Part shown: piece after piece, positions 1 through 8,067 of the stretch
How positions within the stretch are numbered: the stretch's first letter is position 1
Layout: each line of letters opens with the position of its first letter
NCBI GenBank assembly: GCA_002329155.1
Contig: DCXY01000029.1
Span: 68,014-132,013, forward strand
Direction: 5' to 3'
DNA from: Stenotrophomonas sp. UBA2124
Lineage (GTDB): Bacteria > Pseudomonadota > Gammaproteobacteria > Xanthomonadales > Xanthomonadaceae
DNA length: 64,000 nucleotides
Notes under the pieces: generated by a model
The model's input: only the letters and a program-made list of their open reading frames with translations
What the model was told of the DNA's origin: nothing
The model's database searches: none
Program-made: the position numbers and the translations under genes

Positions 1-611
1 AGGCTGCGCTCGTGCGCCTCGTCGATGATCAGCGTGTCGTAGCGCGACAGCCAGCGGTCCGAGGCGATCTCGGCCAGCAGGATGCCGTCGGTCATGAACT
101 TGATGCGGCTGTCCTCGCCCACCTTGTCGGTGAAGCGCACCTGGTAGCCGACCACCGTGCCCAGCTCGGTCTGCAGCTCTTCGGCCACGCGCGCGGCCAC
201 TGCCCGCGCGGCGATGCGGCGCGGCTGGGTGCAGCCGATCATGCCGGCTTCGCCACGGCCGGCGGCCAGGCACAGCTTCGGCAGCTGCGTGGTCTTGCCG
301 GAGCCGGTTTCGCCGGCAATCACCACCACCTGATGCTCGCGGATCAGCGCGGTGATGCGTTCAGCCTCACGCGCGATCGGCAGCGCCTCGTCCATGCGCA
401 CGGCGATGGTCTGGCTGGCCCGCTGCCGGCGCTGCGCGCGCGAACGCTCCAGCATCTGCTGCAGCGCCTGCTCGGCATCGGCATCGCCCGGCTTGCCCTG
501 CCAGCGCGACCACAGGCCCAGCAGGCGGCCACGGTCGCGGCTCATGGCACCGTCAATCGCCTTGCGGGCGTCGCGCAGGCGCACGGCCGTCTGTTTTTCG
601 ATAGCACTCAT
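1..611 (-). CDS. hrpA: ATP-dependent RNA helicase HrpA, N-terminal part (cut by window start)
   Basis: This is the 5' part of a DEAH-box RNA helicase; about 203 residues are visible and the gene continues beyond base 1. The reading frame opens at an ATG at 611 (MSAIEKQTAVRL...). It shows a Walker A motif GETGSGKT at about residues 100-107, the motif CTQPRRIAA, and a DEAH box (IIDEAHERS) right at the window edge. That order and the N-terminal extension of about 90 residues match the HrpA family, which unwinds RNA in an NTP-dependent way and is linked to mRNA processing and ribosome rescue. It is divergent from dps, with an 88-bp shared upstream region. The truncation comes from the window, not from mutation. 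Confidence 0.9.
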   Translation of the reverse strand, partial: MSAIEKQTAVRLRDARKAIDGAMSRDRGRLLGLWSRWQGKPGDADAEQALQQMLERSRAQRRQRASQTIAVRMDEALPIAREAERITALIREHQVVVIAGETGSGKTTQLPKLCLAAGRGEAGMIGCTQPRRIAARAVAARVAEELQTELGTVVGYQVRFTDKVGEDSRIKFMTDGILLAEIASDRWLSRYDTLIIDEAHERS

Positions 612-699
612 CAATCGTTCAACGTGAAAACTTGAAATACCGGTATGGTCTTGTTGGCGCTATTGTGAAGCCATTCAACCCGCCAAGGAGTAAAGCCTG

Positions 700-1281
700 A
701 TGGCCAAGACCAAGCAGAGCAAGAAACCCGCCGCCGCCAAGACCAAGCAGGCCAGCAAGCCTGCCACCGCCAAGCAGAAGCTGGCAGCCGCCGCACCGTC
801 GGCCCCGGGCGTGAATATCGGGATCAAGGACGGCGATCGCAAGAAGGTGGCCGACGGCCTGTCGCACTTCCTCGCCGACGCCTACACCCTGTACCTGAAG
901 ACCCACAACTTCCACTGGAACGTCACCGGGTCGATGTTCAACTCGCTGCACAACATGTTCATGGACCAGTACACCGAGCAGTGGAACGCGCTGGACGAGA
1001 TCGCCGAGCGCATCCGCGCCCTGGGCTTCAACGCACCGGGCTCCTACCGTGAATTCGCGGCACTGACCTCCATCGCCGAGGAACCAGGCCTGAGCGACAG
1101 CGCCGACTGGCGCGAGATGGTACGCCAGCTGGTGGAAGGCAACGAAGCGGTCTGCCGCACCGCACGCCGCGTGCTGGAGCAGGCCGACGACGCCGACGAC
1201 GCCCCCAGCGAGGACCTGCTGACCCAGCGCCTGCAGACCCACGAGAAGTACGCGTGGATGCTGCGGTCGCTGCTGCAGTAA
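700..1281 (+). CDS. dps: Dps-family DNA-binding ferritin-like protein
   Basis: This 193-residue protein has a Dps/ferritin four-helix core preceded by a tail of about 35 residues rich in Lys and Ala. Such tails in Dps proteins bind DNA. The segment around residues 65-100 (KTHNFHWNV, then MFMDQYTEQWNALDEIAERI) carries the His, Asp and Glu residues that form the intersubunit ferroxidase site in the family. Dps dodecamers oxidise and store iron and shield DNA during starvation or peroxide stress. A good ribosome-binding site (AAGGAG) lies 9 bases before the ATG. The gene stands alone and is followed by several strong hairpins. The lysine-rich tail here is longer than in E. coli Dps. Confidence 0.92.
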   Translation: MAKTKQSKKPAAAKTKQASKPATAKQKLAAAAPSAPGVNIGIKDGDRKKVADGLSHFLADAYTLYLKTHNFHWNVTGSMFNSLHNMFMDQYTEQWNALDEIAERIRALGFNAPGSYREFAALTSIAEEPGLSDSADWREMVRQLVEGNEAVCRTARRVLEQADDADDAPSEDLLTQRLQTHEKYAWMLRSLLQ

Positions 1282-1295
1282 GGGTACGGTCATAC

Positions 1296-1400
1296 CCGCA
1301 AGCGGGCATGCCCCCCATGGTTTGCACCGCAAACCATGGGCCCCGGCCATAGGCGCCACATCCCCCCGCCTTCGGCGCGCCCCCTTGAACTCAAGGGGGC
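1296..1400. repeat. Cluster of three perfect hairpins downstream of dps
   Basis: Three successive palindromes follow the dps stop codon: CCCGC/GCGGG at about 1296-1307; a 12-bp perfect stem CCCATGGTTTGC with loop ACC at 1314-1340; and CCCCCTTGA/TCAAGGGGG at 1380-1399. None is followed by a T run, so they do not look like classical intrinsic terminators. They may stabilise the dps mRNA 3' end or be dispersed palindromic repeats. The gene-free stretch 1282-1646 holds these hairpins and the GTAG palindromes that follow them. Confidence 0.6.
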
Positions 1401-1431
1401 TCTGCTCCAGATGGAATCGGGATGCGTGCTG

Positions 1432-1522
1432 TTGTAGCCCGGGTAAGCGCAAGCGCACCCGGGGCTCTTTGCGGTCGATTGATGGCGCGCTCCCGGGTGC
1501 GCTTCGCTTACCCGGGCTACGG
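1432..1522. repeat. Inverted pair of GTAG-headed REP (SMAG-like) palindromes
   Basis: Two copies of a palindrome beginning GTAGCCCGGGTAAGCGC face each other. The left copy is at 1434-1463; the right copy is read on the minus strand and ends with CTAC at 1517-1520. Each copy folds alone (CCCGGGT pairs with ACCCGGG, GCGC with GCGC). The GTAG head is the hallmark of the SMAG repeats of Stenotrophomonas maltophilia, which are mobilised by RAYT transposases. A single further copy sits at 27474-27502. The family assignment is from memory of the published motif. Confidence 0.65.
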
Positions 1523-1646
1523 TTGCGGCGGCGATCACGGCCCGGCGCTACGGATTGATCCGTGAGGGAACTCCGGCTGCGTGCGGCGTTGCGGCTGACG
1601 CTGCGCCGGTCATTCGGGCTGCGCCGGTAGCGGGTAAACTACCCGG

Positions 1647-3452
1647 ATGCCCCAGAGTCCCGCGCAAGAGCTGCTTTCCAGCGTTTTCGGTTACGACAGT
1701 TTCCGCGGCGACCAGCAGGCCATCGTCGAGCACGTCGCCAATGGCAACGATGCGCTGGTGCTGATGCCCACCGGCGGTGGCAAATCCCTGTGCTATCAGA
1801 TTCCCGCCCTGCTGCGTGATGGTTGCGCCATCATCATCTCGCCGCTGATCGCGTTGATGCAGGACCAGGTGGAGGCACTGCGCCAGGTGGGCGTGCGTGC
1901 CGAGTTCCTCAACTCCACGCTGGATGCGGAAACCGCCGCGCGCGTGGAACGCGAGCTGCTCGAAGGCGAGCTGGAACTGTTGTATGTGGCGCCGGAGCGG
2001 CTGCTGACCGGGCGTTTCCTGTCGCTGCTCGGACGCAGCCAGATCGCGCTGTTCGCCATTGACGAGGCGCACTGCGTCTCGCAGTGGGGGCACGATTTCC
2101 GCCCTGAATACCGCCAGCTCACCGTGCTGCACGAGCGTTGGCCGCAGGTGCCGCGCATCGCGCTCACCGCCACCGCCGACCCGCCCACCCAGCGCGAGAT
2201 CGCCGAGCGTCTGGACCTCGCCCAGGCCCGCCATTTCGTCAGCTCCTTCGACCGCCCCAACATCCGCTACAGCGTGGTGCAGAAGGACAATGCCAAGCGC
2301 CAGCTGCTGGATTTCCTGCGCAGCCACCGTGGTGAAGCCGGCATCGTCTACTGCATGTCACGGCGCAAGGTGGAGGAAACGGCGCAGTTCCTGTGCAACG
2401 AAGGCCTGCAGGCCCTGCCCTACCACGCCGGCATGCCTGCCGAGGTGCGCGCCGCCAACCAGCGCCGGTTCCTGCATGAGGACGGCATCGTGATGTGCGC
2501 CACCATCGCCTTCGGCATGGGTATCGACAAGCCGGACGTGCGCTTCGTCGCGCACACCGACCTGCCCAAGTCGATGGAAGGCTATTACCAGGAAACCGGC
2601 CGAGCTGGCCGCGATGGTGAACCTGCAGAAGCATGGCTCTGCTATGGATTGGGCGATGTGGTGCTGCTCAAGCAGATGATCGAACAGTCCGAGGCCGGCG
2701 AGGAACGCAAGCAGCTGGAGCGCGCCAAGCTCGACCACCTGCTCGGCTACTGCGAATCCATGCAGTGCCGCCGCCAGGTGTTGCTGGCCGGCTTCGGCGA
2801 GACCTACCCCAAGCCCTGCGGCAACTGCGACAACTGCCTCACGCCGCCGGCTACCTGGGATGCGACGGTGCCGGCGCAGAAGGCGCTGAGCTGCGTGTAC
2901 CGCAGCGGCCAGCGTTTTGGCGCCGGCCACCTCATCGACATCCTGCGCGGCAGCGACAGCGAGCGTCTGCGCCAGCTCGGCCATGACCAGCTGAGCACCT
3001 ACGGCATCGGCAGCGATCTGGATGCACGCAGCTGGCGCAGCGTGTTCCGTCAGCTGGTGGCGGCGAGCCTGCTGGAAGTGGACCCGCAAGCCCACGGCGG
3101 CCTGCGCCTCACCGATGCCAGCCGTGACGTACTCAAGGGCCGCCGGCAGCTGATGATGCGCCGCGAGAGCCCTGCCACCCGCGAACGCGAGCGCGGCAGC
3201 AGCCCACGCAGCGGGGTGCCGGTGCAGCCGCAGGACCTGGCACTGTTCAACGCATTGCGCGGCCTGCGTGCCGAACTGGCGCGCGAGCAGAACGTGCCGG
3301 CCTTCGTGATCTTCCACGACAGCACCCTGCGCAACATCGCCGAACAGCGCCCCACCAGCATCGACGCGCTTGGCCGCGTGGGCGGCATCGGTGGCAGCAA
3401 GCTGAGCCGTTACGGCCAGCGGCTGGTGGAGATCGTGCGCGAGCAGGGCTGA
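1647..3452 (+). CDS. recQ: ATP-dependent DNA helicase RecQ
   Basis: This 601-residue protein has the full RecQ layout. The superfamily 2 helicase core has Walker A (GGGKS, residues 43-47), a DEAH box at 139-142 and the aromatic-rich loop that follows it (CVSQWGHDFRPEYR). The C-terminal helicase domain contains the QETGRAGRDG motif. It is followed by the RecQ zinc-binding cysteines (CxxxxC...CGNCDNC, about 373-402), a winged-helix region and a C-terminal HRDC domain (about 525-595). RecQ unwinds DNA 3' to 5' and acts in RecF-pathway repair and replication-fork restart. It is convergent with the kinase gene at 3473, with a 20-bp gap and a hairpin spanning both stop codons. Confidence 0.97.
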   Translation: MPQSPAQELLSSVFGYDSFRGDQQAIVEHVANGNDALVLMPTGGGKSLCYQIPALLRDGCAIIISPLIALMQDQVEALRQVGVRAEFLNSTLDAETAARVERELLEGELELLYVAPERLLTGRFLSLLGRSQIALFAIDEAHCVSQWGHDFRPEYRQLTVLHERWPQVPRIALTATADPPTQREIAERLDLAQARHFVSSFDRPNIRYSVVQKDNAKRQLLDFLRSHRGEAGIVYCMSRRKVEETAQFLCNEGLQALPYHAGMPAEVRAANQRRFLHEDGIVMCATIAFGMGIDKPDVRFVAHTDLPKSMEGYYQETGRAGRDGEPAEAWLCYGLGDVVLLKQMIEQSEAGEERKQLERAKLDHLLGYCESMQCRRQVLLAGFGETYPKPCGNCDNCLTPPATWDATVPAQKALSCVYRSGQRFGAGHLIDILRGSDSERLRQLGHDQLSTYGIGSDLDARSWRSVFRQLVAASLLEVDPQAHGGLRLTDASRDVLKGRRQLMMRRESPATRERERGSSPRSGVPVQPQDLALFNALRGLRAELAREQNVPAFVIFHDSTLRNIAEQRPTSIDALGRVGGIGGSKLSRYGQRLVEIVREQG

Positions 3453-3476
3453 GCCGCCCCTGCAGCGGCGGCTCAG
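3449..3476. terminator. Convergent hairpin overlapping both stop codons
   Basis: A 10-bp perfect stem (CTGAGCCGCC at 3449-3458, GGCGGCTCAG at 3467-3476) spans the recQ stop codon and the stop codon of the convergent kinase gene. There is no T run, so intrinsic termination is uncertain. Its position suggests a compact bidirectional 3'-end structure. Confidence 0.4.
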
Positions 3477-6223
3477 TTCTCGGCGGGCTTGCGCGCGAGC
3501 AGCATCAGGCCCTCCACCTTGCGCCGATCAGGCGATGATTCCACCTGCAAACGCCGCAGGACAGGCGCCACTTTCAGCAGCTCGACCAGCGCCAGCTCGG
3601 CATGGCCGAACTGCAGCAGGGTTTCAGCCAAGGCCACCCGGCTCTGCAGTGTCTCCATGCGCTCTTCGCCATAAAGTGCGGCGGCAAACTGCACGGCATT
3701 GCGGCGCAAAGCCAGCGCACCGGCGCCATCTCCGCGCCGCTGTGCAAGGTCGGCACGGGCGGTGAGCAGCTGCAGCTGCAGCAGCCCACCCGGCTGGGCC
3801 TGCATCTGTGCCAGCAACCGCGCGGCCTCATCAAGCTGGTTCTGGCGGATCAGCCAGCTGATGCGGTAAAGCCGCGCCTCCTGCCTGCCTGGCGCATCCT
3901 CGGGCAAGGCGGCTGCCATGCCCTCATCGGCATGCAGGATGTACCAGCCGGCTTCCTCCATGCGCCCCAGGCGCATCAGGATGCTCCCCAGCGGCGCCTC
4001 CGCACGCATGGTCACCGGCGCCTCCGCGCCCAGCAGCGCGCGGCGTATATCCCAGGCATGGCGATACAGGCGCTCGGCACCATCAAGATCGCCACGCAGC
4101 TCATGCAGCGTGCCGTAGTTGAACAGGCCCATCGAGTAGCTCACCGACTGCGCGCCGTCGATCTTGGCACTGAGCGCCTGACGCGCACGGAACTCCGCAT
4201 CCGCCGCCGCGTACGCGCCCATGTCCTGGTACAGGTCGGCCAATGCTTCGTGCTGGGTCACCACAAAGCTGCTCTCGGGGCCATACAGCGCCACTGCCTG
4301 CTCCATGCCCGCCTGCAGCAATGGCAATGCCTGGTCGTAGTCGCCGCGCTCGCGCAGTATCTGCGCCAGCCGTGTCTCGGCCGCCAGCACCAGGCTGGTG
4401 CGGCGCCCGTGCAGGCTGTCGATCACCTGCCGGAAATTGCGTTCGGCCGCTTCCTGCCGCCCCCAGCGCAGGTACAGCAGGCCCATGTTGTAGATCAGCT
4501 CGTGCAGCTGCGCGCCGTTGTCGATGGCGGGCAACTGGTCGTACACCGCACGCGCCTGCTTGAACGAGGTCTCCGCGCTGTCATAGCGTTGCTGGTTGGT
4601 ATGGGCCCAGCCACGCGCGGCAAGCAGGCGCGCACGTGCCTCGGTGGGGCGCTCGCTGCGCAGCAGCACCAGCCCGCGCTCGGCCAGCTCCTGCCCTTCG
4701 GCGCCCATGCCTTCGTTGGTCTTGAGCATGGACAGACTGGCCAGTACAGCCGCCGCATCTTCAGGGCGCCGCACATCCGGGCGCATGAAGCCCTGGTAGG
4801 CACGTTGCAGCTGGCGCTCGGCCTGCTGCGCGGCACCGGAGTTCTGGTAAGCGGCACCCAGCACGGCCTGCATGCGCGCCAGCTCCACCGGTGCGTCATG
4901 CAGCTCGCCGGCCACCTGCAGCGCCGCCTTGTCCAACAGCTGGCGCGAGGTCAGCTCGTCCTGGCCGCGCTCGGTGCGCAGGAACGGGTCGGCCGTTTCA
5001 AATACCCCCACCATGAACCTGCTTACCTGCTGCGCCACCGCCGCTTCTTCCTGCGCCTGCCGTCGCGTCTGCATCAGGCCAAAAATGAACACGGCGAACA
5101 ATCCAACCACTCCCATCGCCGCCGCCACCGCATGCCAATTCCGGCGCAGATGCCTGCGGATACGGTACAGCCCGTCGTCGCCCTGTGCACGCACCGGCAG
5201 CAAAGCCCGGTAACGGCGCAGGTCTTCGATCAACGCTTCGACGGTGCGGTAGCGTTGCGCCACGTCCAGCGCGCAGGCCTTCTGCACGATGGCATCTAGG
5301 TCACCGCGCAGGCGCTTGCGCCAGGCAAGGTCTTCCGGCGCGTGCACGCTGGGCAGCGCCACCGGCTGGGTGATGTCCTGTGTCTCGCGCTCGCAGGGCC
5401 GCGCCGACAGCAGTTCCAGCAGCACCACGCCCAGGCTGTAGACATCACTGGCCGCACCTACCGCTTCACCGCGTATCAGCTCCGGGCTGGCGTAGGCCGG
5501 TGTGCAGTAGCCTGAATCCTGCTGGTGGCGCACCTCGTTGAGCATCTGCGCCAGGCCGAAATCCAGCAGCACCGGCTGCCCATCGGCCTGCACCAGCACA
5601 TTGCGTGGTTTGAGGTCGCAATGCAGCACCAGCCGCTCATGCGCGGACTGCACGATGGCCGCCACTTCCAGGAACAATGCCAGCCGTGCGTCCAGCCCGA
5701 GCTGATGCTCCTGGCACCAGGTGTCCAGCGCCACGCCGTCAATGAATTCCATCACCAGGTAGGGGTGGCCATCCGGGGTGGTGCCGCCGTCGTACAGGCG
5801 CGCCACATGCGGCAGCTGCAGGTCGGCCAGCACCTGGCGTTCGATGCCCAACCGCTCCACCTCCATGCCGCCTGGCAGGCCGTGCAGCAGCTTGATCGCC
5901 ACCGTGCGCTGGTACACACCGTCGGCACGCTCGGCCTTGAACACGGTGCCCATGCCACCCTGGGCAATACGTTCGGTCAGCCGCCAGGGCCCCAGCCGGT
6001 CACCGATGCCGAACTCCGGCGCCAGTGCGCGGGCCAGCGCGGTGTCCAGCCGGTTGCTGACGCGGCTCAGGCCGGCGGTCTGCGAGCGCAGCAGCTCCCA
6101 CACTTCATCGCGCACCGCCGCATCGCTGCATTGCGCGGCAAGCGCGGCCTGCCATTGCTCACGCGGCAACTCGCTGATCGCATCGAACAGCGCGCGTACC
6201 TGCCGCCAATGTTCGCCTGTCAT
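3473..6223 (-). CDS. Membrane Ser/Thr protein kinase with C-terminal TPR repeats
   Basis: This 916-residue protein is a Hanks-type kinase. It has a glycine loop (AQGGMGTVF, 87-95), the ATP-anchoring Lys111, a catalytic loop beginning HCDLKPRNVL (from 201) and a DFG motif at 221-223. A transmembrane helix lies at about 361-383 (GVVGLFAVFIFGLM), followed by some 500 residues of TPR-like helical repeats, presumably periplasmic. The catalytic loop reads HCD rather than the usual HRD, so it belongs to the non-RD group. It lies 22 bp downstream of an ECF sigma factor gene. Kinase-sigma pairs of this kind are known, in which phosphorylation activates the sigma factor (inference here). A paralogue with the same spacing of motifs is at 27514-30270. 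The ligand is unknown. Confidence 0.88.
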   Translation of the reverse strand: MTGEHWRQVRALFDAISELPREQWQAALAAQCSDAAVRDEVWELLRSQTAGLSRVSNRLDTALARALAPEFGIGDRLGPWRLTERIAQGGMGTVFKAERADGVYQRTVAIKLLHGLPGGMEVERLGIERQVLADLQLPHVARLYDGGTTPDGHPYLVMEFIDGVALDTWCQEHQLGLDARLALFLEVAAIVQSAHERLVLHCDLKPRNVLVQADGQPVLLDFGLAQMLNEVRHQQDSGYCTPAYASPELIRGEAVGAASDVYSLGVVLLELLSARPCERETQDITQPVALPSVHAPEDLAWRKRLRGDLDAIVQKACALDVAQRYRTVEALIEDLRRYRALLPVRAQGDDGLYRIRRHLRRNWHAVAAAMGVVGLFAVFIFGLMQTRRQAQEEAAVAQQVSRFMVGVFETADPFLRTERGQDELTSRQLLDKAALQVAGELHDAPVELARMQAVLGAAYQNSGAAQQAERQLQRAYQGFMRPDVRRPEDAAAVLASLSMLKTNEGMGAEGQELAERGLVLLRSERPTEARARLLAARGWAHTNQQRYDSAETSFKQARAVYDQLPAIDNGAQLHELIYNMGLLYLRWGRQEAAERNFRQVIDSLHGRRTSLVLAAETRLAQILRERGDYDQALPLLQAGMEQAVALYGPESSFVVTQHEALADLYQDMGAYAAADAEFRARQALSAKIDGAQSVSYSMGLFNYGTLHELRGDLDGAERLYRHAWDIRRALLGAEAPVTMRAEAPLGSILMRLGRMEEAGWYILHADEGMAAALPEDAPGRQEARLYRISWLIRQNQLDEAARLLAQMQAQPGGLLQLQLLTARADLAQRRGDGAGALALRRNAVQFAAALYGEERMETLQSRVALAETLLQFGHAELALVELLKVAPVLRRLQVESSPDRRKVEGLMLLARKPAEN

Positions 6224-6245
6224 GGCTCCCCCCGCCCGCCCTGCC

Positions 6246-6818
6246 TCAGCGCAGGTAGCGGTTCAACCATGCCCTGGCAAAGCGCAGGTCACGGTCCACG
6301 GTGGGCAGGGACACATCCAGCACCAGCGCGATCTCCTCGCGGCTCATGCCACCGAAGTAGGTCAGCTCGATGGTGCTGGCCGCACGTGGTTCCATTTCCC
6401 CCAGTTTGTTCAATGCCTGGTGCAACGCCATCACGTCATAGCCGATGGAGCTGTCGCCAGCCATTTCACCGGCATGCGACAGGGTCAGCTGCTCGGCGTT
6501 GCCGCCGCGCTTGTCGGCGGCGCGTGCGCGCAGGTGGTCCACCAGCACCGAGCGCATCTTCAATGCGGCGATGGCGACGAAGTGGGTGCGGTCCTTGTAG
6601 TCGGCCTCGGCACCCAGCAGGCGAATCAGCGACTCGTTCACCAGCGCCGCCGGCTGCAGCGTGCCGCCGGTGTGGCTGGAAAGGCGTTGCCGCGCGATCT
6701 GCATCAGGTCCGAGTACAAGGCCTCGAACAGGTGCTCGCGCGCATCCATGTCGCCCTGCTGCCAACGGTGCAGGAGTTGTGTGATCTGCTTGGTCAAACA
6801 CCTGCTCCTGGCCGCCAA
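6246..6818 (-). CDS. ECF-subfamily RNA polymerase sigma factor, kinase-linked
   Basis: This 190-residue sigma factor has region 2 at about residues 15-95 (LFEALYSDLMQIARQRL, then ALVNESLIRLL) and region 4 at the C-terminus with a helix-turn-helix (SREEIALVLDVSLPTVDRDL). The wording of region 2 is that of the ECF group usually encoded next to Ser/Thr kinases, and no anti-sigma factor gene is adjacent. The kinase gene starts 22 bp downstream, so the two are probably co-transcribed. Regulation by phosphorylation is inferred from this arrangement. The start at 6818 is the first in the frame; a TTG at residue 8 is an alternative. Confidence 0.88.
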   Translation of the reverse strand: MAARSRCLTKQITQLLHRWQQGDMDAREHLFEALYSDLMQIARQRLSSHTGGTLQPAALVNESLIRLLGAEADYKDRTHFVAIAALKMRSVLVDHLRARAADKRGGNAEQLTLSHAGEMAGDSSIGYDVMALHQALNKLGEMEPRAASTIELTYFGGMSREEIALVLDVSLPTVDRDLRFARAWLNRYLR

Positions 6819-6853
6819 CTGAAGCGTCGCGCGGCATTGCCGCCGGATCGTTC

Positions 6854-7150
6854 ATGAATGGTAGGGCCAGCCAGCGGACACCGCCAGTCACGGTGGTATG
6901 CGTCCGTGATTTTCGGGGTAGAACCCCGCCCGCAGGGGCGGCTTTATTGTGCTCGCTGCGTGGAACCATACGATTGAGGTGGTGCGGGTATGTTTCACAG
7001 TGCCCAGCCCCCTGCGCGCGCAATCGTCGCCTCGCCACGTTGGGCCGCGGCCCGGTATCGCTGGCGCGCCTCGCACCGACGTCAGCGTTCAGCGGGGGCA
7101 ATCGCGCCGCTGCAGTTCGTCCCATACCCACGCGGAACCGCAGGAGTGGC
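6854..7150 (+). other. Phage-type leader region with small ORF and hairpin
   Basis: The 332-bp gap between the sigma factor and the methyltransferase has no clear gene. On the plus strand a frame from 6854 encodes the segment FRGRTPPAGAALLCSLRGTI. This resembles, from memory, short Ash/Icd-like peptides read through the immunity region of P4-type satellites. It overlaps a GC hairpin CCGCCC-GCAG-GGGCGG at 6926-6941 followed by CTTTATT, which could terminate a short RNA. I read it as the remnant of a prophage regulatory region. Whether the frame is translated is unknown. Confidence 0.28.
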
Positions 7151-8008
7151 TCAACCGGTTTGCCTTGCCTGGTTCAGGCATGCGGGCAGTTCTAGGCCAT
7201 TGGCAAGGACGAGCAGCTCCACACCGACGCGCTTCGTCTGGGCCGAGTAGTTCAGTTCCTTCCGGTATGCCCGAAGAGAGCTGTAAAGCTGGGCTATCTC
7301 GGGCGCGTTGTCGTACGTGAGCATCCATGGACGGCGAAGCTTCTTCACTGCTCGGGAAAGCTCCGCATGATCGTCATGATTGTAGAAGCTGCAGTACAGC
7401 TCAGGGCCTCGCTTGTAGTAGGGCGGATCGATGTTTATCAGGCATCTCTTAGTTACCAACTTGCCGACGCTCTGAAGGAAGATCTTGGCATCGAGTTTTG
7501 TGAGACGGACCTGATCCTTGTACATGGCTATGCGCCGAATCTTATTGATCAGATCAGGCTTGTTGAACCTGCAATCGAGAAGGTAGTTGCCGTCTTGCTT
7601 GATGCCGCCGATCACGCCAGCCTTTAAGATTCCGGAGCGATTGGTACGGTTCAAGAAAAACGTCGAAAATCCGAGATCAACTATTCGGGGCCGCGACTGC
7701 GATTGCACAAGCCGCTGACGCTGCCACTCTTCAATAGTTACTGGCGTACTCTCGATGAGGTCGCACAGTTCGTCTGTATGGCGAAGTACTGATGCCCAAA
7801 AGGAGTAAACGGAAGCATCAATGTCATTGATCACCACTTCCGAAACATAGTTCTCCAAGAGCAGTTTCCAAGCGATTCCTGCGCCACCTGCAAATGGCTC
7901 TACGTAGGCGCCGTAGAAGAGATCATTCTCCCGCATGAGGTCGATAACGAAGTCAGAAAGCTGTGTCTTCCCGCCCGGATAGCGCAGTGGAGAGTCGGTT
8001 ACTGGCAC
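7151..8008 (-). CDS. D12-class N6-adenine DNA methyltransferase
   Basis: This 285-residue protein is a Dam-like (D12) DNA adenine methyltransferase. It shows LRYPGGKT at 8-15 and YVEPFAGGAG at 35-44 (S-adenosylmethionine binding), FFLNRTNRSGIL at 118-129 and the catalytic motif IDPPYYKRG with DPPY at 194-197. The length is normal for the family. It is the second gene of a two-gene cassette, 59 bp downstream of a ParB-like gene. The base composition is visibly lower in GC than the flanking chromosome, and its neighbours are phage fragments, so it was probably acquired by transfer. The target site is unknown. No restriction endonuclease gene is adjacent, so it may act as an orphan, anti-restriction or defence-associated methylase (inference). 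Confidence 0.9.
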   Translation of the reverse strand: MPVTDSPLRYPGGKTQLSDFVIDLMRENDLFYGAYVEPFAGGAGIAWKLLLENYVSEVVINDIDASVYSFWASVLRHTDELCDLIESTPVTIEEWQRQRLVQSQSRPRIVDLGFSTFFLNRTNRSGILKAGVIGGIKQDGNYLLDCRFNKPDLINKIRRIAMYKDQVRLTKLDAKIFLQSVGKLVTKRCLINIDPPYYKRGPELYCSFYNHDDHAELSRAVKKLRRPWMLTYDNAPEIAQLYSSLRAYRKELNYSAQTKRVGVELLVLANGLELPACLNQARQTG

Positions 8009-8067
8009 GGTTCAGGCCGCCTTGCTGGAAGCAAAACTATACGCTGTCACTACAGACTTGGCCATGA

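Noticed and set aside
5525..6784. Open frame of 419 codons on the plus strand opposite the kinase and sigma factor genes
   Set aside because: It overlaps two genes with clear motifs on the other strand and shows no family signature of its own.
6819..7150. Left attachment site matching the tRNA-Lys 3' end
   Set aside because: I found no direct repeat of the tRNA 3' segment in this gap, so no attachment site is claimed.
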